Source: Flavobacterium jumunjinense
Lineage (GTDB): Bacteria; Bacteroidota; Bacteroidia; Flavobacteriales; Flavobacteriaceae
Length of the DNA stretch: 64,000 bases
Assembly (NCBI RefSeq): GCF_021650975.2
Contig: NZ_CP091285.1
Coordinates: 3,906,001 to 3,970,000, forward strand
Direction of reading: 5' to 3'
Part shown: piece after piece, positions 19,184-28,093 of the stretch
Layout: the number at the start of each line of letters is the position of its first letter
How positions within the stretch are numbered: the first letter of the stretch is position 1
Notes under the pieces: generated by a model
What the model was told of the DNA's origin: nothing
The model's input: only the letters and a program-made list of their open reading frames with translations
Database searches by the model: none
Made by a program: the position numbers and the translations under genes

Positions 19184-22102
19184 TTAACGAATTATTGATT
19201 CATAAATTATTTCTTGGATATTTTCCCTAATATTTTCTCTAGAAAGCACATTCGTATTGGCTTCTGGATAGGTTCTATTAGACAAAAATATATAAACTAT
19301 TTCATTCTCAGGATCTGCCCATGCCATCGTTCCCGTAAAACCAGTATGTCCAAAACTTGTCATAGAAACACAACCACATGTTGGCCCAGATCGTCCTAAT
19401 TGAGGCTTATCAAAACCTATTCCTCTCCTATTTTCATCTTTACAATAATAACAAGTATTAAATGCATTAAATGTTTTTTCTGAGAAAAATTGATGTCCAC
19501 CATAATTACCTCTTTGCAGATACATTTGCATAATCTTAGCAACATCTAGTGAGTTTGAGAACAATCCAGCATGTCCACCAACTCCTCCTTGCATAGCTGC
19601 ACCCATATCATGAACATAACCTTGAACAGTTCCATAACGGTAATAGTTATCTTCTTCCGTTGGGATAGTTTCACTAATATCGAACTTATGAAGTGGATTA
19701 TATGTTGTTCTATTTGCTCCTAACTTAAAATAATAGTTCTCATTCGCCAGATCATCAAGTCCCATACCACTTGCTTTTTCTAAATATTCTTTCATCAAAA
19801 TAAAAGAAAAGTCACTGTATTTATATTTCACTCTTGGCAATAAATCACTATCGGCAATCGCTTTTATTATGGTATCATTATAATCTTTTCTCAAATATAA
19901 ATTTTCTGAAACTTGAATAGGAAACTCTTTAGAAAATGACTTTCTATAATATTTTTCGCTTGGCTTATTTGTTTCTTTATCTAATGTAGCCTTATAAAAA
20001 GGTAACCAAGGCTTAAATCGAGCTTGATGCGTTAACATATCTACTAAAGTTGCATCTGCTTTATTTGTTCCTTTAAAAACAGGTAACATAGTACTCAACT
20101 TTGTATCTAATTTAATTTTTTCTTTATCAAATTGAATCATCAAATTGGGTAGTGTAGATAGGATTTTTGTTAAAGATGCAACATCATATAAATCTGTGTT
20201 TTTTACTTCCTGCTTAGTATCGTAAGTATGATGACCAAAAGATTTTTGATAAATAACTTTACCTTTTCTTGCAACCAAAACTTGAGCACCTGGTGTCATT
20301 TTTTTATCTATTGCATAATTTACTACAGAATCAATTTTAGATAAAATCTTAGAATTCATTCCTACATTTTCAGGGCTTTCAAAACCTAAACGCTTTAAAC
20401 TATTCGTTTTAATTCCGTCATTTATATAAAAATCATTATTAATTGAAACTGGAATTTTTCCTTTAGTATCAATTGCTCCAAAAATAGCTTCAGCAGCAAC
20501 TGTATGTGCGAATTCATTATTTTGATAAGCTAGGATAAAACCTTCATAATCATCAAACTTATCAATCCTTAACAAGGAATAAGGTTTAGTAAAAAAAGTA
20601 ACAATAACTTTATTTTGCTTTGCTATTTTATCTAGGAAAGAAATTTCACTTGAATTTAAATTGTGATTTTTCCAAGCACCATCTTCTTTATGAAATCCTA
20701 CAATTACTTTGGTGAAATTCTGTAACTCTACTAAAACAGTTTTATAATCCTTTACTTCAATTTCCTGTACATTAGCATATTTATTTAATACAGCTAAAAA
20801 CCCTTCATGATCAGAATCTCCAATCTTTACATATGCTATCTTCTCCTTTTCAATATTCTTTATTGGGATAATTTTATCTTTATTCTTTAAAGTTGTAATA
20901 GCATTTTCATATAAAGTATAATTCATTGCATTAAACTCCGATTTATTTAAATCCTCGTATAAATTTTTAAGTTCTATTGGTTTGTATTTATTTAAACCTA
21001 CTTGGAATTTATACTTTAGAATTTTTTTAACCGAATACGACAAACGTTCTTCAGAAATTCTTTTATCATCAAAAGCTTCTTTAAATCTTTGAACAGCAAC
21101 AGGAACATCTTCTGGGAAAAGTAAAATATCATTACCCGCAAGAAAAGCTTCTAAATCTATATCTCCAGGTTGTTTAAAATTACTTGCTCCTTTCATATTC
21201 AAAGCATCTGTAATTACTAATCCTTCAAATTTCAATTCATTTTTAAGAATATTTGTAATTACATTATAAGAAATAGATGTTGGAAATCCTTTTCTAGACT
21301 CTATACTTGGCACATCTAAATGAGCAACCATTACACTTGCTAATCCATTTTTAATTAATTCTCTATAAGGGTATAATTCTATAGAGTCTAATCTTTGTTT
21401 AGAAAACTTAACAACAGGAAGCGTGTGATGCGAATCTGACTCTGTATCTCCATGACCTGGAAAATGCTTTGCAGTTGCCAACACACCTTCACTTTGCAAT
21501 CCTTTAATTAATGCAATAGAAGCATTTGTTACGTTCACTTTGTCTTCTCCAAACGAACGATTTCCAATAATAGGATTTTTGGGATTTGTATTTATATCTA
21601 CAACGGGTGCAAAATTAAAATGAATACCTAATCTTTTAGATTGTTGTCCCATTTGCTTCCCCATTTGCATAATCAAATTATGATCTTGAATTGCCCCAAG
21701 TGTCATATTCCAAGGATAACGATAAGTCGAATCTAAACGCATACTTAATCCCCATTCAGCATCTATACCTATAAATAATGGAATTTTTGATTTAGATTGA
21801 TACCTATTAGTCAATTGTGCTTGGCGGATTGGACCACCTTGAAAGAAAATCAACCCTCCAACTTTATAATCTTCAATTAATTTTTGAACACTTGAATAAT
21901 GAGCTTCATTCTTGTTAGAATACGCAGCAACCATAAACAATTGACCTACTCTCTCTTCGAAGGTAAGTGTATTATATACGCTATCAACCCAACGTTGTTC
22001 AGCATTTTCAATTTTATTCTTCTGTTGGAAACTTTTAACCTTCTTAGATTTAGTTACAAAAGGAAAAATTGATAAAAATAGTAGAGCAGTATATTTTAAC
22101 AT
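19184..22102 (-). CDS. GH3 beta-N-acetylhexosaminidase fused to a class C beta-lactamase-type serine hydrolase
   Basis: A 972-residue, two-enzyme fusion with an N-terminal hydrophobic segment (signal peptide or anchor, residues 1-17). Residues about 40-370 are a GH3 NagZ-like barrel: KHFPGHGDTESDSHHTLP (His213 loop, characteristic of GH3 N-acetylglucosaminidases) and the nucleophile-type Asp299 in VITDALNMKG. Residues about 395-560 resemble the second GH3 domain. Residues about 580-970 are a serine hydrolase of beta-lactamase/transpeptidase type, with SLTK (Ser643, Lys646), a YSD motif and a C-terminal GHTGFTG box. Known Bacteroidota proteins share this architecture; peptidoglycan turnover is the likely role. 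First gene of the operon leading to bshA. Confidence 0.92.
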   Translation of the reverse strand: MLKYTALLFLSIFPFVTKSKKVKSFQQKNKIENAEQRWVDSVYNTLTFEERVGQLFMVAAYSNKNEAHYSSVQKLIEDYKVGGLIFFQGGPIRQAQLTNRYQSKSKIPLFIGIDAEWGLSMRLDSTYRYPWNMTLGAIQDHNLIMQMGKQMGQQSKRLGIHFNFAPVVDINTNPKNPIIGNRSFGEDKVNVTNASIALIKGLQSEGVLATAKHFPGHGDTESDSHHTLPVVKFSKQRLDSIELYPYRELIKNGLASVMVAHLDVPSIESRKGFPTSISYNVITNILKNELKFEGLVITDALNMKGASNFKQPGDIDLEAFLAGNDILLFPEDVPVAVQRFKEAFDDKRISEERLSYSVKKILKYKFQVGLNKYKPIELKNLYEDLNKSEFNAMNYTLYENAITTLKNKDKIIPIKNIEKEKIAYVKIGDSDHEGFLAVLNKYANVQEIEVKDYKTVLVELQNFTKVIVGFHKEDGAWKNHNLNSSEISFLDKIAKQNKVIVTFFTKPYSLLRIDKFDDYEGFILAYQNNEFAHTVAAEAIFGAIDTKGKIPVSINNDFYINDGIKTNSLKRLGFESPENVGMNSKILSKIDSVVNYAIDKKMTPGAQVLVARKGKVIYQKSFGHHTYDTKQEVKNTDLYDVASLTKILSTLPNLMIQFDKEKIKLDTKLSTMLPVFKGTNKADATLVDMLTHQARFKPWLPFYKATLDKETNKPSEKYYRKSFSKEFPIQVSENLYLRKDYNDTIIKAIADSDLLPRVKYKYSDFSFILMKEYLEKASGMGLDDLANENYYFKLGANRTTYNPLHKFDISETIPTEEDNYYRYGTVQGYVHDMGAAMQGGVGGHAGLFSNSLDVAKIMQMYLQRGNYGGHQFFSEKTFNAFNTCYYCKDENRRGIGFDKPQLGRSGPTCGCVSMTSFGHTGFTGTMAWADPENEIVYIFLSNRTYPEANTNVLSRENIRENIQEIIYESIIR

Positions 22103-22120
22103 GAAGCTATTAATTTAAAA

Positions 22121-22154
22121 AAAATCATCATTAAGTTGATTTAATGATGATTTT
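22121..22154 (-). terminator. Terminator at the end of the 22-28 kb minus-strand operon
   Basis: AAAATCATCATTAA (22121-22134) pairs perfectly with TTAATGATGATTTT (22141-22154), 6-nt loop. It lies after the stop at 22176 and just before the GH3 gene, separating the two minus-strand transcripts. Confidence 0.8.
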
Positions 22155-22175
22155 CAAATATAATAAAAATTTAAT

Positions 22176-22658
22176 TTAAAAAAATCGATTGTGCCAACTA
22201 TCACTAGCTGGAACTTCCCAAAAATCTTGCCATTCTTCTATAGTATTTACTAAGTTATTAAAAACTACAGTATTAGCAGAAACAGCTTTTTCTTTTGCCA
22301 TTTTTTTAAAATCAATTAATGTTTTGTGTGCAATATGTTCTCCTAACTTGAAAGTAACATTCATTTTATCTAATAAATCAACTTGGTATTTACTTTCTAG
22401 ACTAAGAATAAATTGAACAGAAGCATCTATAGAACAACCTGTTGCAGCTTGAACATCTTGATTTACAGCAATTATTATAAAACGATCGTATACCGTTTTA
22501 AATGAAGCCTCTAAACCTTGACCATGTGCAGACCAATTCTCAATAAAATTTTTCATTGACGATTCAATTTCACTTACTTCCTCTTCTGAAAATTTTCTAT
22601 TCGATTGGTAGATCCAAACTCTAGAATGCAATGGTAATTTATCAAACTCTATATACAT
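22176..22658 (-). CDS. Conserved Bacteroidota protein, often mislabelled ABC transporter ATPase
   Basis: A 160-residue cytosolic protein starting MYIEFDKLPLHSRVWIYQS and ending DSWHNRFF. I recall relatives carrying the name ABC transporter ATPase, but no Walker A, Walker B or ABC signature exists here, so that name is unsupported. Visible features are an amphipathic helix (EEEVSEIESSMKNFIENWSA), a His/Gly-containing AHGQGLEASFKTVYDRFIII segment, and a CSIDASVQFILSLE core with a cysteine. It is the last gene of the long operon and starts one base after the stop of the gene before it. Biochemical function unknown. Confidence 0.8.
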   Translation of the reverse strand: MYIEFDKLPLHSRVWIYQSNRKFSEEEVSEIESSMKNFIENWSAHGQGLEASFKTVYDRFIIIAVNQDVQAATGCSIDASVQFILSLESKYQVDLLDKMNVTFKLGEHIAHKTLIDFKKMAKEKAVSANTVVFNNLVNTIEEWQDFWEVPASDSWHNRFF

Positions 22659-22659
22659 A

Positions 22660-23253
22660 TTATTCTTTTATAATGTCTTGAACGACTTTAAAAGTTACAA
22701 ATTTTTTGGTTTTAGCATCATATAAATCCGCTTCATAATAGGATACTTTAACTTTATCTTTAGGTTTTATAACTGAATCTGTAATTAGATAAGAATTTTC
22801 AAATTCTTCCAATAATAATACAGTGTGAGATTTCCCAGATTCTTCTTTTACAGTAAATGTTAAAAATTGCTCCAATTGAGTAGCAGTAATTTTACCATCT
22901 ATGTATAACAACTCTTCTTCTTCAAACTCTCCTTCACCCATTTTCATGATTATTTCTAGAAAAGCTGGACATGTGAAAGCCATTTTTGCTCCTACACCTT
23001 CAGCCAGTTCACCCATTTTTTCTTCATCAGCAATTATGTTTTTGCCAAAATGTTTTTCAACATCTTTTTCATACTTTGTAATAGATTCTAAAATACAAAC
23101 ACCAAGAGTAATATCCATATTTTCTTGGGTAATACCTTTTTCTGTTGTACAATTACAAGTATTTTCAGAAATCTTATCGATCAACTCTTCCTTAGTTAAT
23201 TTTTGTGCAAATAACACTTGAGTTACTAATAAAAGTACAATTATTTTTTTCAT
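22660..23253 (-). CDS. Secreted cysteine-containing protein of unknown function
   Basis: A 197-residue protein with signal peptide MKKIIVLLLVTQVLFAQ. The mature N-terminus holds a CNC pair (ENTCNCTTEKG), then a third and fourth cysteine about 30 and 75 residues later (LGVCIL, AFTCPAF), which could form periplasmic disulfides. It is otherwise acidic (GEGEFEEEELLY), and its C-terminal half is beta-rich. It lies between the CCG-domain Fe-S protein and the 22176 gene on the same strand with tight spacing. No family is recognised; periplasmic location is inferred. Confidence 0.75.
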   Translation of the reverse strand: MKKIIVLLLVTQVLFAQKLTKEELIDKISENTCNCTTEKGITQENMDITLGVCILESITKYEKDVEKHFGKNIIADEEKMGELAEGVGAKMAFTCPAFLEIIMKMGEGEFEEEELLYIDGKITATQLEQFLTFTVKEESGKSHTVLLLEEFENSYLITDSVIKPKDKVKVSYYEADLYDAKTKKFVTFKVVQDIIKE

Positions 23254-23283
23254 AAAGACAAATATTTATCTATTGTTTATATT

Positions 23284-24075
23284 TTACAAATCTTGTGCAT
23301 TCGCAATTAATTCAGCAACATCCATTACTTTTACTGAGCTTTCCTTTTCCTTAAACTTAACCCCATCAGTCATCATAGTATTACAGAAAGGACATCCGGC
23401 TGCAATAATATCTGCTTTAGTTTCTATAGCATCTTCGGTACGCTCTACATTGATATCTTTATCCCCTTTTTCAGGTTCTTTAAACATTTGAGCACCACCT
23501 GCACCACAGCAAAGACCATTAGCACGAGAACGCTTCATTTCAACCAATTCTGCGTCTAGCTTTTGTATTAACTCTCTTGGAGCTTCATAAACATTATTTG
23601 CTCTTCCTAAATAACATGGATCATGAAAAGTGATTTTTTTCCCTTTAAACTGTCCACCTTCTATAGTTAAACGCCCATCATCTAGAAGAGATTTTAAAAA
23701 TTGTGTGTGATGCACAACTTCATATTGACCACCTAATTCTGGGTATTCATTTTTTAAAGTATTGAAACAATGAGGACAAGCTGTAACTATTTTCTTAACT
23801 TCATAAGCGTTCATAACTTCTATATTCGTCATGGCTTGCATTTGAAATAAAAATTCGTTACCCGATCTTTTTGCAGGATCACCAGAACAGCTTTCTTCAG
23901 TTCCTAAAACCGCAAAAGGAACATTTGCTCTATTTAATATTTTAACAAATGCTTTTGTAATTCTTTTTGCTCTATCATCGAAGCTTCCAGCACATCCAAC
24001 CCAAAATAAAACTTCTGGTTGTTTTCCTTCCGCCATCATCTCGGCCATTGTAGGCACTATAATATTTTCAGACAT
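23284..24075 (-). CDS. Fe-S oxidoreductase subunit with two CCG domains (HdrB/LldE-like)
   Basis: A 263-residue cytosolic protein with two cysteine-rich CCG domains. The first reads VGCAGSF, ESCSGD, ACPHCFNTLKNEY; the second reads HDPCYLGR, GLCCGAGG, GCPFCNTMM. This is the HdrB, GlpC or LldE C-terminal module that binds an unusual or standard [4Fe-4S] cluster and passes electrons to a partner. The natural partner is the membrane Fe-S subunit encoded two genes upstream (24582-25913). Both are on one transcript, separated by the HAD-like gene. Physiological donor and acceptor are not evident; quinone-linked electron flow is inference. Confidence 0.9.
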   Translation of the reverse strand: MSENIIVPTMAEMMAEGKQPEVLFWVGCAGSFDDRAKRITKAFVKILNRANVPFAVLGTEESCSGDPAKRSGNEFLFQMQAMTNIEVMNAYEVKKIVTACPHCFNTLKNEYPELGGQYEVVHHTQFLKSLLDDGRLTIEGGQFKGKKITFHDPCYLGRANNVYEAPRELIQKLDAELVEMKRSRANGLCCGAGGAQMFKEPEKGDKDINVERTEDAIETKADIIAAGCPFCNTMMTDGVKFKEKESSVKVMDVAELIANAQDL

Positions 24076-24133
24076 TTTATTATTTTTTTAAAGGAATCTA
24101 TTTTTAAAATAATCAACTCCTAATTTTTATATT

Positions 24134-24580
24134 TTACTCGTGATGTTCGTCATCAAAAACCTGAATTGTTACTTCTTTATCAACTAAATCGGTAAACTTT
24201 CCTCTATATCTTGTTGCTTTAACCAAATGATTATCTATCCAATGATAATTTCCTCCACGAGGTTTTCCCATTAACATTCCATGATATTTAAAGCCAAATT
24301 TATTCAACCAAGCTTCAGTAACTTCTCTATGTGCCTCAGTTCTGGATGTGAAAAAGAAAATAATATGTCCTTCATCATACCATCTATTAAGTGTAGCTAA
24401 AGCATCAGGATATACTTCTGCCGTAGCCATTCTTTCAGGTTCTTCATTTGGAATATCATCACAAATAGTTCCATCAATATCGATTAAATAATTCTTGATT
24501 CCTTCTGATAAAACAGGACTCAAATGCTCACCATTAACAGTTAAAGCTTGTAAATTCCCGTCGATTTTTTCGTTTTTCAT
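24134..24580 (-). CDS. HAD-like phosphatase-fold protein
   Basis: A 148-residue cytosolic protein with the first HAD motif (YLIDIDGTICDD, two Asp nucleophile/acid positions), the second motif in IIFFFTSRTEAHRE, and a late acidic end (QVFDDEHHE). A cap domain is absent, as in LNS2 or polynucleotide-phosphatase-type small HADs. I recall relatives named phosphoheptose isomerase, but a SIS fold is not visible here, so I do not use that name. It starts one base after the stop of the Fe-S membrane gene and is followed by the CCG gene. Substrate unknown. Confidence 0.8.
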   Translation of the reverse strand: MKNEKIDGNLQALTVNGEHLSPVLSEGIKNYLIDIDGTICDDIPNEEPERMATAEVYPDALATLNRWYDEGHIIFFFTSRTEAHREVTEAWLNKFGFKYHGMLMGKPRGGNYHWIDNHLVKATRYRGKFTDLVDKEVTIQVFDDEHHE

Positions 24581-24581
24581 A

Positions 24582-25913
24582 TTAATCTTCGTTTTTCCAG
24601 TTTAATCTATCCATTTGATTGTATTGCCATGGTGCACCATTATTTTCAATATTCGTCATCATGTTGTTCAATTCCATAGGTGCAGCACTTTGCTCCATAA
24701 CTAAGTAACGTCTCATATCCATAATAATAGATAAAGGACTAATGTTTACAGGACATTCTTCAACACAAGCATTACAAGATGTACAAGCCCAAAGTTCTTC
24801 TGGTGTAATAAAATCATTTAAAAGAGACTTACCGTCTTCTACAAATACTCCTTTATTCAAGTCTATATTTTTACCAACTTCTTCTAATCTGTCACGCGTA
24901 TCCATCATAATTTTACGTGGAGATAATTTTTTCCCAGTTAGATTCGCAGGACAAGAGGAAGTACATCGTCCACATTCTGTACACGTATATGCATTAAGTA
25001 ACTGAACCCAATTTAAATCTTGAACATCGGAAGCTCCAAATTTAGCAGGTACTGCATCAGGATTTGCTGGTGCTGCAAACGGATCGGCTGAAGGATCCAT
25101 CATCATTTTAACTTCATTTGTTACGCTTTCTAAGTTATCAATTTTTCCTTTTGCATTTAAATCTGCAAAATAAGTGTTTGGAAACGCTAATAATATATGT
25201 AAATGTTTAGAGAAGTATAAATAATTTAAAAAAACTAATATACCTGTAATATGTAGCCACCAAGTTATTCTTTCAATCATAAAAACAATACTACTATCCA
25301 TTCCATCAAAAATTGGTGCAATAAACTGAGATATTGGAAAACTTCCAGCTTGATGATAATGTCCAAAAACTTCTGGTAAATTTTGAAGATGATAATCTGC
25401 TGCATTCATAAACAGGAATAACGACATTAAAACTACTTCAAAATATAAAATATAATTTGCGTCATTCTTTGCAAATCCTTCCATTTCTGGTTTCCAAAAA
25501 CGTTTAATTTTAACAACATTTCTTCTTATCCAAAAAACAACAACAGCAACTAATACTAACAAAGCTAAAACTTCAAACGAACCAATTAATACATCATAAA
25601 GTCCTCCTAAAAAACTAAAGACTCTATGCGTTCCAGTCAATCCATCTATTATAATTTCTAATACTTCAATATTAATAATAATAAAACCTACATAAACAAT
25701 AATATGCAATATTCCTGAAATTGGTCTTTTTACCATTTTAGATTGACCAAGAGCTATCATAACCATATTCTTCCATCTTTCGGAAGCATTATCTTTACGA
25801 TTTACATCTTGTCCTAATTTAATATTTCTAATTAACTTTTTTACATTTCTAGCAAAATATCCTATTCCTAAAAATAATAGAATGGCAAATAAAATGTTTG
25901 GTAAAATACTCAT
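24582..25913 (-). CDS. Membrane-bound 4Fe-4S oxidoreductase subunit (HdrC/NarI-like fusion)
   Basis: A 443-residue protein. The N-terminal half has about five membrane helices (e.g. ILFAILLFLGIGYFA, ILHIIVYVGFIIINIEVLEI, VLALLVLVAVVVFWI) with histidines suitable for heme b, as in NarI/HdrE-type subunits. The C-terminal half holds two 4Fe-4S motifs: CTECGRCTSSCPAN from about residue 311 and CTSCNACVEECPVN from about residue 376. It should carry electrons between the quinone pool and the CCG subunit downstream. It follows the MCE gene by 27 bp. This Fe-S pair is common in Bacteroidota, with undefined substrate. Confidence 0.9.
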   Translation of the reverse strand: MSILPNILFAILLFLGIGYFARNVKKLIRNIKLGQDVNRKDNASERWKNMVMIALGQSKMVKRPISGILHIIVYVGFIIINIEVLEIIIDGLTGTHRVFSFLGGLYDVLIGSFEVLALLVLVAVVVFWIRRNVVKIKRFWKPEMEGFAKNDANYILYFEVVLMSLFLFMNAADYHLQNLPEVFGHYHQAGSFPISQFIAPIFDGMDSSIVFMIERITWWLHITGILVFLNYLYFSKHLHILLAFPNTYFADLNAKGKIDNLESVTNEVKMMMDPSADPFAAPANPDAVPAKFGASDVQDLNWVQLLNAYTCTECGRCTSSCPANLTGKKLSPRKIMMDTRDRLEEVGKNIDLNKGVFVEDGKSLLNDFITPEELWACTSCNACVEECPVNISPLSIIMDMRRYLVMEQSAAPMELNNMMTNIENNGAPWQYNQMDRLNWKNED

Positions 25914-25940
25914 AGTAGATTAGTCTTTATAATTGGTTTG

Positions 25941-26885
25941 TTATTTTTCTTCTTCAGGTTTTACGTATGGTTTATCTTTTTTTCCAAAAAGCGATACGTT
26001 TACATAGCGTGTTGGATGCAATCTTAAATCTTCTAATAATAGCTCTAATTCTTTGGAAGCATTAGTGAAATTAGTATACATTTGTTCATCCTTCATTAAT
26101 TTCCCCATTGTACCTTTACCAGATTCAATGTCTTTCATAATTTTATCTACACTAGCCAAGGTAGTTTCCAGATTCTTAACTGTTTTTCCAAGATTTGCAT
26201 TCACTAATGAATCTGAAATCGACTCAAAGTTAGAAACCGTTTTATCTAAACTTGTAAATGTATTGTCTAATTTAGATTTATTTGCTGCCAATAAATTATT
26301 CAAATTTTTTGATGCACCACTAAAGTTTGACATTGTAGTATTTAATTCTGCAATAGCATTCTTTAAATCCGTTTTAGATTTATCATTTAAAACATCATTT
26401 ACATTTTCAAAAAGTATGTTTGCATTATCAAACAACTTTTCTATTTTATCTTTTAAAGGAACCATTTGTTCCGCTAAAGCATCTGTTAAACCTAGTTTTG
26501 ATGAACCTTTTAAGTAATCACCAGAAACAGAATAATTTTTATCTTTAAAATTTGGTATGATTGCAACTTCTCTACCTCCAACTAATCCAGAATCAAATAT
26601 TTCAGCAACACTTGTTTTGGAAATTGGAAATTCAGTTAAAATCTGTAATTCTACTAACAGCTTACCATCTGGTTGGATATTTATAGAATTCACTTTACCA
26701 ATTTTCAAACCGTTTAAAGTTACTTGAGCTGAATTTTCTAAACCTGCAACATTATCATATACAACATACAATTTTTTATTTGTATCAAATAGGTTTCTTC
26801 CTTTTAGAAAAGAATATCCCCAATAGAACAATAAAATTGAAGATATGACCAGTATGGCTGTTTTTATTTCTCTAGTTATTTTCAA
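25941..26885 (-). CDS. MlaD/MCE family lipid-transport protein
   Basis: A 314-residue protein with one N-terminal membrane helix (AILVISSILLFYWGYSFL), then a single MCE domain at about residues 37-115 (LYVVYDNVAGLENSAQVTLN, GLKIGKVNSI, FPISKTSVAEI), followed by a long coiled-coil or helical tail (about 140-285, with repeats such as KNLNNLLAANKSKLDNTF). It is anchored in the inner membrane with the domain in the periplasm and probably moves phospholipids between the membranes. The MlaE permease and MlaF ATPase are not in this window. It sits between the amidase and the Fe-S subunit genes, all co-directional. Confidence 0.92.
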   Translation of the reverse strand: MKITREIKTAILVISSILLFYWGYSFLKGRNLFDTNKKLYVVYDNVAGLENSAQVTLNGLKIGKVNSINIQPDGKLLVELQILTEFPISKTSVAEIFDSGLVGGREVAIIPNFKDKNYSVSGDYLKGSSKLGLTDALAEQMVPLKDKIEKLFDNANILFENVNDVLNDKSKTDLKNAIAELNTTMSNFSGASKNLNNLLAANKSKLDNTFTSLDKTVSNFESISDSLVNANLGKTVKNLETTLASVDKIMKDIESGKGTMGKLMKDEQMYTNFTNASKELELLLEDLRLHPTRYVNVSLFGKKDKPYVKPEEEK

Positions 26886-26919
26886 AATTTACAATTTTTA
26901 ACAAAAATAAAACTTTATT

Positions 26920-28044
26920 TTATTTAATCGCTTCTGATAAGCTTATTTTTACTCCATCTTTATAAGCAACTAAAAAGGCAGATTCATATCCTTTTTCTTT
27001 TGCTTCATCTAATTTCTTCTTTGCTTGCGCATATGTTGTTTCACTTCCGTAAAAATACTTATATATTTTACCTATTTGATCATAACTTAAGTCATTTAAT
27101 CCTTTAAAATTAGAAGGAATTGTTTCAATTTTTTTACTGCTTGCAGCTAATTGAACTTTAAATACTACTCCTTTGGCATCTTTCACTACAACAGGCTCTT
27201 CTTTTTTAACTTCTGTAATTGTTTTAACTGAAGTACTTATTGTTGTTGATTTGAAATAATTTTTTTTATATAACAAAATTGCTTCTGCAATAGCTTTAGA
27301 AATTTCATTTTGTCCTTCTTCAGTATTTAAATACGTTCCTTCCACTTTATTTGACAAAAAACCGATTTCTATCAGAACACCAGGCATATATGAGGCATCT
27401 AATACCCACAAAGGAGCCTGTTTAACTCCTCTACTCTTTTTACTCAAATCATTTTTAAAATTCTCTTCTACAAAACCTGCCAATTCTATACTCTGATTTA
27501 AATATTCTTCTTGCAATATTTTAAGTCCTAATAATGATTCTGGCTTATTGGGATCAAAACCTTTATAATTTTCTTTATAATCATCTTCAAGTAAAATTAC
27601 AGAGTTTTCGTTTTTAGCAACTTCTAAATTTGTTGAACTACGACTTAATCCCATCACAAAAGTTTCTGTTCCAAAAGCAGAATAGTTTTTGGCAGCATTA
27701 CAATGAATTGAAACAAACAAATCTGCATCTTGTTTATTTGCGTTTATAGCTCTATCTTTCAATTCTACAAAGACATCGGTTTTCCTAGAAAAGATAAAAT
27801 CGAAATCAGCATCTTTTCCTAAATACTCTCCAACTTTGAGCGTTACAGCGAGTGCTATTTTTTTTTCTATGAATCCGTGATGCACGTTTCCATAATCTTT
27901 ACCTCCATGTCCGGCATCTAAAACCACTTTAAATTTGGATTTAGTTTGCGCAGCAAGACCAAAAGAAGAAAATAAAAATAGTACTATTAGAATTGATTTG
28001 AAACTATTTTTTAGGGATATAAAACAACTTGTTTTTATTAGCAT
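26920..28044 (-). CDS. N-acetylmuramoyl-L-alanine amidase (AmiC-type, Amidase_3)
   Basis: Periplasmic zinc amidase that removes stem peptides from peptidoglycan during division. The 374-residue protein has an N-terminal signal segment (about residues 17-33), then Amidase_3 with metal ligands His46 (LDAGHGGKDYG), Glu60 (GFIEKK) and His114 (VSIHCNAA), and the later catalytic Glu in GVLIEIGFLSN. The C-terminal 90 residues (FKVQLAASSKKIETIP, AKEKGYESAFLVAYKDG) look SPOR-like, which would target septal glycan. It is the first gene of the minus-strand operon. Its promoter lies inside the 5' end of the divergent lptD gene. Confidence 0.93.
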   Translation of the reverse strand: MLIKTSCFISLKNSFKSILIVLFLFSSFGLAAQTKSKFKVVLDAGHGGKDYGNVHHGFIEKKIALAVTLKVGEYLGKDADFDFIFSRKTDVFVELKDRAINANKQDADLFVSIHCNAAKNYSAFGTETFVMGLSRSSTNLEVAKNENSVILLEDDYKENYKGFDPNKPESLLGLKILQEEYLNQSIELAGFVEENFKNDLSKKSRGVKQAPLWVLDASYMPGVLIEIGFLSNKVEGTYLNTEEGQNEISKAIAEAILLYKKNYFKSTTISTSVKTITEVKKEEPVVVKDAKGVVFKVQLAASSKKIETIPSNFKGLNDLSYDQIGKIYKYFYGSETTYAQAKKKLDEAKEKGYESAFLVAYKDGVKISLSEAIK

Positions 28045-28066
28045 AGTTATAATTTTATTAAAAACT

Positions 28067-28074
28067 TATTTTTG
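28067..28074 (+). promoter_or_regulatory. Possible -7 element of lptD
   Basis: TATTTTTG matches TAnnTTTG exactly, but no TTG lies 17-23 bases upstream, so support is partial. Transcription from about 28080 would leave a very short leader before the TTG at 28094. Confidence 0.4.
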
Positions 28075-28093
28075 CAAAAAAATATATGTAAGT

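Noticed and set aside
26053..26517. A 154-codon plus-strand frame opposite the MCE gene
   Set aside because: Shadow of the Leu/Asn-rich helical tail of the MCE protein; no ribosome site or conserved motif.
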